DNA from: a virus
IMG/VR virus record: IMGVR_UViG_3300050821_023990
Location: 1-31,932 of that record
DNA: 31,932 nt
Direction: 5' to 3' (one strand)
In this document: one piece after another, positions 19,296-26,987 of the stretch
Position numbering within the stretch: the first letter of the stretch is position 1
Layout: every line of letters begins with the position of its first letter
Program-made: the position numbers and the translations under genes
The notes under the pieces: model-generated
What the model was told of the DNA's origin: nothing
Database searches by the model: none
The model's input: the letters and a program-made list of their open reading frames with translations, nothing else

Positions 19296-19526
19296 ATGGA
19301 CACGCGAGTCGTCGAGTTCGCAGGAGGTCCGCTGGATGGGCAGGTCCGGGAGATTCCCGACTCCAAGCTGTTCGCATGCGTGCAACTCGCCGGCGCGCCT
19401 GAGGGCAACGGAGGTGCCCCCATCGGGGTGGACGACATCACCTATCGCCGGGCGGGAAGGACGCTCCAGGGGACCGACCTGTACGTCTTCGACCCGCCCT
19501 GCCGGGGCGAGGGCATCTGTGCCTAA
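19296..19526 (+). CDS. Small conserved phage protein, 76 residues
   Basis: AGGAG (19286-19290) five bases before ATG 19296 supports the start. The product RVVEFAGGPLDGQVREIPD matches a small protein type with a GGPxDG motif found next to head genes in many phages; later blocks are ITYRRAGRTLQGTDLYVFDP. The function is unknown. It overlaps the portal gene by eight bases. Confidence 0.65.
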   Translation: MDTRVVEFAGGPLDGQVREIPDSKLFACVQLAGAPEGNGGAPIGVDDITYRRAGRTLQGTDLYVFDPPCRGEGICA

Positions 19527-21489
19527 TAGGAAGATCTGGGGCCAGGTTCTCGCGGCCTACGAGCACGACTACGACCCAGGCCACGACCCCTACGACTGGT
19601 CCCGCTACGAGGTCTGCCCCGACCCGGAGCGGCTGCCGAGATCGTTCTCGATCTCAGGATCGCTGTGGCGCGGCCGGTTCACCGAGCATGGCCGGCTGCA
19701 CTCGTATGAGGTGAAGCGCTTCGCGTCCCGCCAGCAGCTCGGCAGCCTGAAGCGCACCGCGACCGCGATGCTCCGCGAAGCCGGTGTGCGCGAGTCCGAC
19801 TGGTTCGCAGGCGGCGGCGGGTGGATGCCGGGCGGCCAGCCGCAGATCTACGACCAGTACATCCCACTCCTGCCGGGGCCGGCAACGCGGCAGCTCTACT
19901 GGGCCGACTACTTCGCGATGTCAGCGAAGTGCTTCGAGTGCGGCAACCACGATCCCGTCGCACACCGTGCTGTCGAGACGATCACGGAGTTCGTGCTCGG
20001 CCGCGGCATCGAGGCGTCATTCGCGTCCGATGCTGCCCAGGAGGCTTGGGACGCGTTCTGGACCGAGAACGAGATGGACGACCGCCTCGAAGAGATCGAT
20101 GGCGACCTCTCCACGTTCGGCGAGGTCCTGATCCGCTACTTCCCGCTCCCCGGCGGCAGGCTCGCCGTTCGCTCGCTGGACCCGGCGTCGATCTACGAGA
20201 TCGTCACCGACCAAGAGGACATCGAGACGGTCTACTTCTACCACCAGCAGTACCAGGCGCCGTACGAGCTGTACGCGCCGCCTGCCGGCAACAAGGCGCC
20301 GACGGGGCCGACACAGAACGCGGTCGCGAAGTACGTCATCCGGCAGATCGCCGCCGACGAGATCGACCATGTGAAGATCAACGTGCGGTCCGCTGAGAAG
20401 CGGGGACGCTCCGACCTGTTCAGCGCGCTCGGCCACTTCAAGCGGCTCCGCGACCTGATGACGAGCCACGTCATCCGCCAAGACCTCCTGTCGCGGATGG
20501 TCCTCGACCTCAGAGTCGAGGGCACCGCCCTGGACGCGACCGCACTGCGCAACGCGATGTTCCCCGGTGGCAGACAGCCACCGCCCGGCTCGGTCCTGGC
20601 CCACAATGCTCAGGCCGAGCTGACGCCGTTCCAGTGGCAGTCCACGTCGGAAACCGGTGTCGAGGACGTTGTCCAGGAACTGATCAACCTGATCGCCACC
20701 GGGGTCGGTATACCGAAGCAGTACCTCGGCATCGACAGCAAGGGCGGACGAGCCACTGCGCTTGTCGCGACCGAGCCGGCGGCGAAGCGGTTCGAGCGCC
20801 GCCAGAAGGTGCTCGAGCGGCTGCTGCACAAGATGGCCGACCGTGTCCTCGACGCAGCCGGCATCCAGGGTGAGGACCAGCGCAAGCGCGAGTTCACGTT
20901 CCCCGGGATCGTGACCGAGGACCGGCAGGCGAAGATCGCCGACCTCACCACCGCCCGCGCGAACGGTGTGATCGCCGACAAGACCTACCGTGTCGCGGTC
21001 GCGAACGAGCTGGGCATCACGACCTACGACCCCGACGAAGAGCAGGACCTCATCGCCGAGGAATGGGCGGAGGTGGGCAGAGCCGGCGACGGCAGAATCC
21101 GCCGGTTCGTGATCGCCGCGACCAACCGTCAGGCGGCGATGCTCGACCCGACGAAGGAACCGCCCGACGAGGATCAGCCGCCGGGTCTGCTCGTGCCGTC
21201 AGGTGGCGCCGAGGCGCCCGACGTCGCGCCGACGTCGCGTGGCGGCTTCCCTGCCGACGAGAACCCGCTCAGCGGCCAGGGTGCCGCGAACATCCGCAAG
21301 GACAACCAGATGAAGGAACGCCTCGTCGTTCTGCCCGAGGGCGAGCTGCGTGCCGCGATTCGCGAGGCGGCGCGCGAGGCACGCAAGCCACGCCGTCGCC
21401 CGGACGATCCCGAATTCGCCAAGCACGCCGAGCAGTTCCGTGCGGCAACGAAGGAGAACCTGGGGCAGCTCGTGACGGGCGCCGCGTGA
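19519..21489 (+). CDS. Portal protein
   Basis: GTG 19519 (656 residues) is chosen because it overlaps the previous gene and gives a sensible N-terminus (MPNRKIWGQVLAAYEHDYDP); the frame is open further upstream but reads as shadow. Portal features are RAVETITEFVLGRGIEASF early, a wing with DGDLSTFGEVLIRYFPLPGG, DPASIYEIVTD, and the stem/crown region with DHVKINVRSAEKRGRSDLFS, PPPGSVLAH, and GIPKQYLGIDSKGGRATALV. The C-terminal 60 residues are charged and helical. It forms the dodecameric DNA entry ring. Position after terL and before the MuF-like gene agrees. Confidence 0.9.
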   Translation: MPNRKIWGQVLAAYEHDYDPGHDPYDWSRYEVCPDPERLPRSFSISGSLWRGRFTEHGRLHSYEVKRFASRQQLGSLKRTATAMLREAGVRESDWFAGGGGWMPGGQPQIYDQYIPLLPGPATRQLYWADYFAMSAKCFECGNHDPVAHRAVETITEFVLGRGIEASFASDAAQEAWDAFWTENEMDDRLEEIDGDLSTFGEVLIRYFPLPGGRLAVRSLDPASIYEIVTDQEDIETVYFYHQQYQAPYELYAPPAGNKAPTGPTQNAVAKYVIRQIAADEIDHVKINVRSAEKRGRSDLFSALGHFKRLRDLMTSHVIRQDLLSRMVLDLRVEGTALDATALRNAMFPGGRQPPPGSVLAHNAQAELTPFQWQSTSETGVEDVVQELINLIATGVGIPKQYLGIDSKGGRATALVATEPAAKRFERRQKVLERLLHKMADRVLDAAGIQGEDQRKREFTFPGIVTEDRQAKIADLTTARANGVIADKTYRVAVANELGITTYDPDEEQDLIAEEWAEVGRAGDGRIRRFVIAATNRQAAMLDPTKEPPDEDQPPGLLVPSGGAEAPDVAPTSRGGFPADENPLSGQGAANIRKDNQMKERLVVLPEGELRAAIREAAREARKPRRRPDDPEFAKHAEQFRAATKENLGQLVTGAA

Positions 21490-21490
21490 C

Positions 21491-22252
21491 GTGCTTCAGC
21501 CACACGCGATCCACCGCTTTCAGCAGGCCCAGCGGGAGCTGATCCACAACACCTACCTTCAGGCATGGCAGGCCGGCGTGGACGGCTACGAGCCGGACCA
21601 AGACCCGACCGAGCCGCTGCCCGATCAGGACCATCACCCGGCCGTCGTCGCAGCCGTCGGCGCGGGCGCCGCAGCCGCGCTTCTCGCCCGCCGCCACCGG
21701 CGCTACAAGCCGCCGACCGAGCCCGACCAGAACAGCTACGGCCGCGCCACTCGCCCGGCGCTGCGCTCCATCGACAAGATGGGGCCCGAGCTGGCCAGCC
21801 TCACCCCCTCGCAGCAGCACCTCGACACGGCTCAGAGGGCGGTCGACGCGGGCGAACTTGCGGCCGCGAGCATCGGCGTCTATGCGCTCGGGCTCGCGTT
21901 GCAGGACTGGATCGACTCGAACAGCTACCGCCTCAACCTCGGAGAGTCCGTCGCCTGGGCCGGCGAGCAGGACGGCTACGCGCAGGCCGCAGCCACCGAC
22001 GGGATGCTGCTCCAGTGGCAGACCGAAGACGACGAGCGCGTCTGCGACGACTGCCTCGACCTCGGCAACCTGCCACCGATGGTCGCCGACGACTGGCCGA
22101 CCACGCCAGGTGCCGGCGGAACGATCTGCGAGCAGGGCTGCCGGTGCTCGCTCGAAGCGACATCTGACCTGAACGAAGGCGACCAGCTCTACGTGCTCAA
22201 CGCGGGTGAGAACGCGCTGGTCGGCAGCATCGCGGCCAAGATCGCGGCATGA
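21491..22252 (+). CDS. MuF-like minor head protein
   Basis: GTG 21491 lies one base after the portal stop (253 residues). The N-terminus is helical (HRFQQAQRELIHNTYLQAWQ). The C-terminal part has the MuF signature: LLQWQTEDDERVCDDCLDLG, then a PTTPGAGGTIC segment and GCRCSLEAT, the Cys/His-rich end typical of phage head morphogenesis proteins of the SPP1 gp7 / Mu gpF type. Usually a few copies are attached to the portal inside the head. A stretch of Ala and Gly (VVAAVGAGAAAALLARR, about 52-68) could insert in membranes. Confidence 0.82.
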   Translation: MLQPHAIHRFQQAQRELIHNTYLQAWQAGVDGYEPDQDPTEPLPDQDHHPAVVAAVGAGAAAALLARRHRRYKPPTEPDQNSYGRATRPALRSIDKMGPELASLTPSQQHLDTAQRAVDAGELAAASIGVYALGLALQDWIDSNSYRLNLGESVAWAGEQDGYAQAAATDGMLLQWQTEDDERVCDDCLDLGNLPPMVADDWPTTPGAGGTICEQGCRCSLEATSDLNEGDQLYVLNAGENALVGSIAAKIAA

Positions 22253-22262
22253 GGAGGACGAC

Positions 22263-22523
22263 GTGAAGAAGACCGGCGGCCCTGATCTGAGGATCGGCTT
22301 CGAGCAGGACGCAAACGCGCTCGGCGCGCTCTACCGTCGCCGGCAGCGGCTGGCGCGTCGGCTCGAAGGCTGCCCGGCCACGAGCATGGCGGTCCGCAAG
22401 TTCTTGAACGCGATCGACCTCCATGCTGAGGAGCGGTGCGTTGCTACCGCGGATCTCGGCAAGATCCGGTTCGAGCGGCCCACGCTCAACACGGAAGGGT
22501 TCGTGCAGAGGATCGCGCAGTGA
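22263..22523 (+). CDS. Hypothetical 86-residue protein
   Basis: GTG 22263 follows GAGGAGGAC. The product is basic and helical (ANALGALYRRRQRLARRLEG; TSMAVRKFLNAIDLHAEERC). It lies between the MuF-like and protease genes, where small accessory head genes are common. The family is not recognised. It overlaps the next start. Confidence 0.58.
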   Translation: MKKTGGPDLRIGFEQDANALGALYRRRQRLARRLEGCPATSMAVRKFLNAIDLHAEERCVATADLGKIRFERPTLNTEGFVQRIAQ

Positions 22524-22954
22524 CGACCCTCGACGACGGCGCGCCGATCGAGACACGCGGCGATCCACTCGACCAGAAAGCATGGGACGTCGTGGCGGCG
22601 CGAATCGCGGACGCCAACGCTCTTGCGGCACGGCGCTCACCCTATGCAGCAGTCGAGCACTACGTCGCGGCCGATCTCGCTCTCGCGCAGCGTCTCCACG
22701 ACGATGGCCTCGTGTTCGCCGTGAATGTCCTCGTCCTTCATCCCCTCGGCCTCGCGCTCGGCGTCAGCGTCTCGGAGTTCGACGCCGAGACGATGCGCGG
22801 CAGGGTAACCGCACTCATCCTGCACGCCACCGCCCAGGACGAGAAGATCGAATACGAGGGCGATGTCATCGAGCGCGGTCTCTCCAAGCTCGCGGCCGCG
22901 GGTCACGATGGACTCAGGCAGGCCTGCCTTCGCAGCACGAGAGGCGAAACGTGA
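22520..22954 (+). CDS. Hypothetical 144-residue protein
   Basis: GTG 22520 overlaps the previous TGA. The product has a long helix (QKAWDVVAARIADANALAAR; AVEHYVAADLALAQRLHDDG) and strands (LVFAVNVLVLHPLGLALGVS), then a helical end. The hydrophobic stretch VFAVNVLVLHPLGLALGV looks like core strands rather than a membrane segment. The family is not recognised. Confidence 0.58.
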   Translation: MTTLDDGAPIETRGDPLDQKAWDVVAARIADANALAARRSPYAAVEHYVAADLALAQRLHDDGLVFAVNVLVLHPLGLALGVSVSEFDAETMRGRVTALILHATAQDEKIEYEGDVIERGLSKLAAAGHDGLRQACLRSTRGET

Positions 22955-23184
22955 CGACCATCGCTGCGGGCCGCTCCCGCTACGGCGAAGCCGGCTGGAT
23001 GATCGACCGCACCAAGCGCCTCGCCGACCTCATCGCCCTCCCGAACATCCTCCAGGCCGTCGAAGACCTCGTTGAGGCCCTCGACGACTACGCCGCGTCC
23101 AGAGGCGTCGAGCCCAGAGAGCTGCACGACGACGTGATCTTCGCGGCCGGCATGAACTACGTGGTGCACCGCATCACGGTCTGA
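22951..23184 (+). CDS. Hypothetical 77-residue protein
   Basis: GTG 22951 overlaps the previous stop. The product MTTIAAGRSRYGEAGWMIDR, then RLADLIALPNILQAVEDLVE and a terminal HDDVIFAAGMNYVVHRITV, is helical and fits a small head-operon protein. It ends overlapping the 3' end of a reverse gene by 11 bases. Confidence 0.6.
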   Translation: MTTIAAGRSRYGEAGWMIDRTKRLADLIALPNILQAVEDLVEALDDYAASRGVEPRELHDDVIFAAGMNYVVHRITV

Positions 23185-23380
23185 GGCGCTCGCCGCCGTC
23201 GAAGCCGACGACCTCGCCGGGAAGCAAGACCTCTCCGAGGTCCCATGGCGCAGGCGCGTCCACGCTGTGCGTACGGCCGTCCTCGCGCACGACGATCAGC
23301 TCACGTCGGGGGCCAGCGGCCATCTCGTCGTAGATGACGCGGGTTACTTCGCGTCCGCCAACTCCGCCGTCGCCGCCCAT
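23174..23380 (-). CDS. Reverse-strand 68-residue beta-rich protein
   Basis: It fills the only forward gap of this region (23185-23412), which supports it. Read from ATG 23380, the product has a Gly-rich start, then REVTRVIYDEMAAGPRRELI, VVREDGRTHSVDAPAPWDLG and EVLLPGEVVGFDGGERLRP, a compact beta-rich protein. TATCGT lies 7 bases before the ATG, again a leaderless-like arrangement. It is convergent with 22951 and divergent from the protease gene. No family is recognised; it is probably a moron. Confidence 0.6.
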   Translation of the reverse strand: MGGDGGVGGREVTRVIYDEMAAGPRRELIVVREDGRTHSVDAPAPWDLGEVLLPGEVVGFDGGERLRP

Positions 23381-23412
23381 GCGGCTGACGATAGCCGACC
23401 GAAGGACCGCCT

Positions 23413-24798
23413 ATGCGACTTCCCCTGCTCGCGCGACTCCGCGAGTCCACTTCCGCCTCAGCGATGCCGCAGCTTCTGCGCGGTGATGAAGAGGACGAGA
23501 GAGACCTGGAGGAGGGCACCGACGACGAGACCGCCGAGGGCAAGAAGCCGACCAAGGCGAAGGCCGCCCGGGAGGCCGAGCCGGTCCAGTTGAAGCTCCT
23601 CACCCGGCTGCGCGAGATGCGCGTCGAGAAGACCGGCGAGCGCACCTACGAGGTCACGATCATCCGCGAGGGCCTCGGCAACCCGACGGACGGCAACTAC
23701 TACACCCGCGAGGCGCTCCAGAAGGCCGTCAGCGACGGCATGTTCGAGGGCCTGAAGGCATACGCGAACCATCCGACCCAGGACGAGGAACGCCAACGCC
23801 CCGAGCGCGACGTCCGCCAGCTCGTCGGCCACTACCGCGAGGCCCGCTACCTCGAAGACGCGGGCGTCGGCCAGGTCCGCGCGACGTTCGTGCCGATCGC
23901 CGGCGCCGGCTACGAGTGGGTCGTCTCCCTCGTCGAGGCCGCGATCTCAGCCGGCTCAAGCACCGACCGTCCTCTCGCCGGGATCAGCATCGACGGCGGT
24001 GGGGTGGTCGATCCCGGTCAGCTTCCCGACGGCCGTCACGTGAACTTCGTCCGCGAGGTTCGCCACCTCCCTTCCGCCGACCTCGTCACCAGTCCTGGTG
24101 CGGGCGGCGTCTTCCTTCGCCGGCTCACCGAGAGCAAGCGCCAGTTGAACCCTGCCACGCGGCCGGGTCATCACAACGCCTCCAAGGAGGTACGCATGAA
24201 GCCTGCCGAGATGCAGGAGAAGATCAAGGCCGCGCAGGCAAAGTTCCGCGAGGCCACGAGAGAGGGCGCCGACGAGTCTGGCGCCGAGACGACGCTGCGT
24301 GAGGCTGTCTCGATCATCGATGAGGTCGCTACGGCCGAGATCGAGGTCGAGCTTCGCGAGGTCGAGAAGATCGTCGAGAAGCCCGTCGCCGCCAGCGACG
24401 ACGAGAAGGACCAGCTCGCCACCAAGCTGCGCGAGGCCGAGACGGCCCGCGACGCAGCGATCGGCGAGCGCGACGAGGCCCGCACCGAGCGGGACGAGGC
24501 CAAGGGCAAGCTGACCGCGACCGAGCGGGCCATCACCGCCGGTCGGGTCCTGCGCGAGGCGGAGGTGCCGAAGGAACTCGCTGAGTTGTGGTTCGACGAC
24601 GTCGTGAAGTGCGACGACGAGACCGCGATGAGACGGCTGCTCGAGCGCAAGACGAAGGAGCGCGAGATCACGATCGCGCACGTCCGCGAGGCGTTCACCG
24701 GGGTCGAGGGCTTCGCCGCTCGTGTCCCCGCAGGCGAGGGCGACGCGAAGGCGCGCCTGGTCGCCGCCGGCCTCCCCGTCAAGGCCGAGGAGGAGTAA
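23413..24798 (+). CDS. Capsid maturation protease fused to scaffold
   Basis: The protein has 461 residues. After an acidic N-terminal arm, residues 78-235 form a prohead protease domain: NYYTREALQKAVSDGMFEGL, AYANHP with H120, DVRQLVGHYREARYL, GISIDG with S192, and SADLVTSPGAGGVF (D223), the layout of capsid proteases with a His-Ser catalytic pair. Residues 262-461 are a charged coiled-coil scaffold. A perfect ribosome binding site precedes M262, so the scaffold is probably also made alone. Residues 9-23 carry a 15-residue motif shared with the major capsid protein. Catalytic residues are inferred from the pattern. Confidence 0.85.
   Translation: MRLPLLARLRESTSASAMPQLLRGDEEDERDLEEGTDDETAEGKKPTKAKAAREAEPVQLKLLTRLREMRVEKTGERTYEVTIIREGLGNPTDGNYYTREALQKAVSDGMFEGLKAYANHPTQDEERQRPERDVRQLVGHYREARYLEDAGVGQVRATFVPIAGAGYEWVVSLVEAAISAGSSTDRPLAGISIDGGGVVDPGQLPDGRHVNFVREVRHLPSADLVTSPGAGGVFLRRLTESKRQLNPATRPGHHNASKEVRMKPAEMQEKIKAAQAKFREATREGADESGAETTLREAVSIIDEVATAEIEVELREVEKIVEKPVAASDDEKDQLATKLREAETARDAAIGERDEARTERDEAKGKLTATERAITAGRVLREAEVPKELAELWFDDVVKCDDETAMRRLLERKTKEREITIAHVREAFTGVEGFAARVPAGEGDAKARLVAAGLPVKAEEE
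24196..24798 (+). CDS. Nested in-frame scaffold protein
   Basis: AAGGAGG (24184-24190) lies five bases before ATG 24196, in frame within the protease gene. The product would be 200 residues: MKPAEMQEKIKAAQAKFREA, a coiled coil with ARDAAIGERDEARTERDEA, and a C-terminal helical domain (ELAELWFDDVVKCDDETAMR) suited to capsid binding. The arrangement is that of lambda C/Nu3, where the scaffold is the C-terminal part of the protease, translated from an internal start. Confidence 0.7.
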   Translation: MKPAEMQEKIKAAQAKFREATREGADESGAETTLREAVSIIDEVATAEIEVELREVEKIVEKPVAASDDEKDQLATKLREAETARDAAIGERDEARTERDEAKGKLTATERAITAGRVLREAEVPKELAELWFDDVVKCDDETAMRRLLERKTKEREITIAHVREAFTGVEGFAARVPAGEGDAKARLVAAGLPVKAEEE

Positions 24799-24801
24799 CC
24801 G

Positions 24802-25311
24802 ATGTCCACCACCGCACAGAACGTCGTCCTCTCCGAGAACCGCAACCGGTTCCCGAAGGCGCTTCCCGTCACGTCCGACCAGACGATCAACCAGGGCGAC
24901 CTCGTCTACTGGGACGGCACCAACTACTCCGTCACGCCGCTGACGAACAAGAGCCAGCTCAACGGGTCGAACTTCCTCGGCGTCGCGATGCAGTCCAACC
25001 AGGTCGCCGTCTATGGCGGTGACGCCGCCAGCCCCGGCATCGAGGTCGAGGCGCGCGCGACCGTCGAGATGAACACGACGGCCGGCGATACCTACCTGCC
25101 GTTCGACAAGGTCACGCTCGGCATCGACGGGCAGACGATCACGAACACCAGCGTCGGCGGAAGCCAGGGGATCGGCTACGTCGTGATCGAGGCGCCCGCA
25201 ACCGCCAGGCCGCACCAGGCCACCCCGGCGCCCGAGAGCGTCGCCGGCGGACCCGGCATCCGCATCCGGGTCATCCTCGCCCCCAACCACGTCGCCGCCG
25301 CGGCCCTCTAG
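24802..25311 (+). CDS. Head decoration protein
   Basis: ATG 24802 follows GAGGAGTAACC. The 169-residue beta-rich product has the layout of small decoration or stabilising proteins encoded between scaffold and capsid genes: MSTTAQNVVLSENRNRFPKA, TSDQTINQGDLVYWDGTNYS, SNFLGVAMQSNQVAVYGGDA and VEARATVEMNTTAGDTYLPF, as in DUF2190-type proteins. It would bind the outside of the capsid. The Pro/Ala-rich segment near residue 135 is probably a loop. Confidence 0.78.
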   Translation: MSTTAQNVVLSENRNRFPKALPVTSDQTINQGDLVYWDGTNYSVTPLTNKSQLNGSNFLGVAMQSNQVAVYGGDAASPGIEVEARATVEMNTTAGDTYLPFDKVTLGIDGQTITNTSVGGSQGIGYVVIEAPATARPHQATPAPESVAGGPGIRIRVILAPNHVAAAAL

Positions 25312-25320
25312 GAGCATGCC

Positions 25321-26397
25321 ATGAAGACCCTTCGAGAGATCGAGGCTAAGCGCCTCGACGAGGCGCGCCAGCAGGCGTTCCGGGAGGCCGACCGTGCGGC
25401 TGGCGTCCCCGGCCTCTGTGCCAGGCTGGACTGGGACGACCCGACGCTGAGCATTCTCAAGCTCCGCGAGGCAACGTCCGAGTCTGCGATGCCGCAGCTT
25501 CTGCGTGCCGGCGTCCAGCAGTTCCTGTTCGACGCCTACAAGCAGGTCGAGGTCGTCTTTCCCGACGTCGTGCGCGTCGTCAACTCCACCAAGTACGAGG
25601 AGCTGTACGGGCCTCTGTACGGGCCGGAGATGCCGCGCCAGGTCGACCCTGGGCAGCCGTTCGAGGACAGCCGCCTGATCGGCCAGGACATCCGCCTGAA
25701 GAACATCAAGATCGGCCGGACGCTGGGCTTCGAGCGCGAGCTGATCGACGACGACCAGACCGGCCAGATCCAGGTGCGCGCCGGTCAGATGGGCGAGCGC
25801 ACGCGGATCTACGAGGAGCAGACGGTCATGAACGTGATCGTCGCCGGCGGCGCCAAGGGCTACACGACCACGATCGGCAATGTCGGCAACAGAGGCAGCG
25901 GGTCGGATCTCACCCAGCCGTCGCTGGAGGCCGCCGACATCGCTCTCCAGACGATCAAGGACCCGCTCGGGAACCTGTACCTCGTGCAGCCCAACACGCT
26001 GCTCGTCGGCCCTGAGAACAAGTTCAACGCCGCCAAGCTGCTCCAGTCCGCGCTCCAGCCGTCCGTGCCCGGCGCCTCCGGTCAGACGGCGTCCACGGCC
26101 GGCTCTGGCGGCACCGGCTACGTCAACACGTTCAATCCGCTCCAGGGCCTTTACGACCTCAAGGTGAGTCGTTACCTCGCCAAGGCGTTCGTCACCGGCC
26201 TGGACAACACGACCGGTGCGTGGCTGCTGCTCGAGGCCGGGAAGGCCGTGGTCCTTCAGGACCGCGACCCGCTTGAGGTCGCGATGGAGGCGCCGAACAG
26301 CGGCCAGGCGTTCAACACCGACACCTACCGCTACCGCGTGCGTCGCCGCTTCAACGCCGGCGTGCTCGATTCGAGCTTCGGGTTCCGCGGCAACTAA
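25321..26397 (+). CDS. Major capsid protein
   Basis: The 358-residue protein follows the decoration gene; GGAG (25311-25314) precedes ATG 25321. The first about 60 residues are charged and helical, like a scaffolding delta domain, and include LREATSESAMPQLLR (48-62), shared with the protease. The shell part starts near QQFLFDAYKQVEVVFPDVVR and continues through GRTLGFERELIDDDQTGQIQ, TRIYEEQTVMNVIVAG, LVQPNTLLVGPENKFNAAKL and VAMEAPNSGQAFNTDTYRYR, the pattern of HK97-fold subunits of the Mu gpT-like type. Assembly of hundreds of copies into the head is expected. Confidence 0.88.
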   Translation: MKTLREIEAKRLDEARQQAFREADRAAGVPGLCARLDWDDPTLSILKLREATSESAMPQLLRAGVQQFLFDAYKQVEVVFPDVVRVVNSTKYEELYGPLYGPEMPRQVDPGQPFEDSRLIGQDIRLKNIKIGRTLGFERELIDDDQTGQIQVRAGQMGERTRIYEEQTVMNVIVAGGAKGYTTTIGNVGNRGSGSDLTQPSLEAADIALQTIKDPLGNLYLVQPNTLLVGPENKFNAAKLLQSALQPSVPGASGQTASTAGSGGTGYVNTFNPLQGLYDLKVSRYLAKAFVTGLDNTTGAWLLLEAGKAVVLQDRDPLEVAMEAPNSGQAFNTDTYRYRVRRRFNAGVLDSSFGFRGN

Positions 26398-26407
26398 AGC
26401 AGCAACC

Positions 26408-26470
26408 GGCGGGACACGGGGTGCGTGCCCCTCACCAGGGACACGCCGGGGTTCGAATCCCCGCCCGCCA
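26408..26470 (+). ncRNA. tRNA-like element behind the capsid gene
   Basis: GGCGGG (26408-26413) pairs with CCCGCC (26464-26469), followed by A as a discriminator-like base. CGGGG-TTCGAAT-CCCCG (26447-26463) is a perfect T-arm with the canonical loop. A third arm, CGTGCCCCT-CACC-AGGGACACG (26424-26445), has eight pairs with one C-A mismatch; its loop area includes CTCACCA, which could present a CAC (Val) anticodon. At 63 nt it is about ten bases short of a normal tRNA and lacks a clear D-arm. No CCA is encoded. It could be a degenerate tRNA, a tRNA-like regulatory RNA, or the tRNA 3' end of an attachment site. Confidence 0.55.
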
Positions 26471-26489
26471 CTCTCGAAAGGAACCGCCC

Positions 26490-26987
26490 ATGAGCGCGCT
26501 TCGCGAAGCCGACCAGTGGCAGATCAGCCAAGCGTTCGCCGACCTCGGCGTGCTCTGGGGAGAGGAGCAGGCAGAAGGAGACGACGTCGGCGTCGTCCAG
26601 ATCGAACAGCTCGCGCGGCTCCTGCGGGCCTTCCAGACCCACGAGCAGCAAGAGCAGCCACAGCTCGCGGACCTGGAGGAAGGCAGCTACACAACCCCCA
26701 GCGGCAGCATCTACTACCAGGACCAGCAGACCGTCACCGAACTGCAAGAGCTCTACGCCGCCCTCGAGGAACAGGCGCAGACCGGATCGCCGAACCTGGA
26801 GAACCAGCAGGCGCTCGCGATGCTCCGCAGAGTGCAATCCGGTGCGCTGCTGTCCGAGGCCGAGATCAGCACGATGCGCAAGCTGCTCGCCAAGCACGCC
26901 GCCATCCTCGGCTCCGACCCTGCCGACGGTCGCCACATGATGGACGCCGACATTGCAACCGCACGCCTCGACCAGGGAGCACCATGA
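26490..26987 (+). CDS. Hypothetical head-region protein, 165 residues
   Basis: ATG 26490 follows AAAGGA (26477-26482). The product is acidic and Gln-rich with coiled-coil propensity (VQIEQLARLLRAFQTHEQQE; TVTELQELYAALEEQAQTGS) and a helical end (EAEISTMRKLLAKHAAILGS). It opens MSALREADQW, with the LRE tripeptide frequent in the neighbouring head proteins. Internal virion or head-completion protein is possible; no family is recognised. Confidence 0.6.
   Translation: MSALREADQWQISQAFADLGVLWGEEQAEGDDVGVVQIEQLARLLRAFQTHEQQEQPQLADLEEGSYTTPSGSIYYQDQQTVTELQELYAALEEQAQTGSPNLENQQALAMLRRVQSGALLSEAEISTMRKLLAKHAAILGSDPADGRHMMDADIATARLDQGAP

Noticed and set aside
23956-25317. 453-residue reverse frame opposite the protease and decoration genes
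   Set aside because: Antisense shadow; the forward genes have clear families and starts.
26408-26470. Calling a standard tRNA-Val gene
   Set aside because: The element is about ten bases too short, has no clear D-arm, only three canonical pairs in a 7-nt-loop anticodon arm, and C instead of a purine at position 37.
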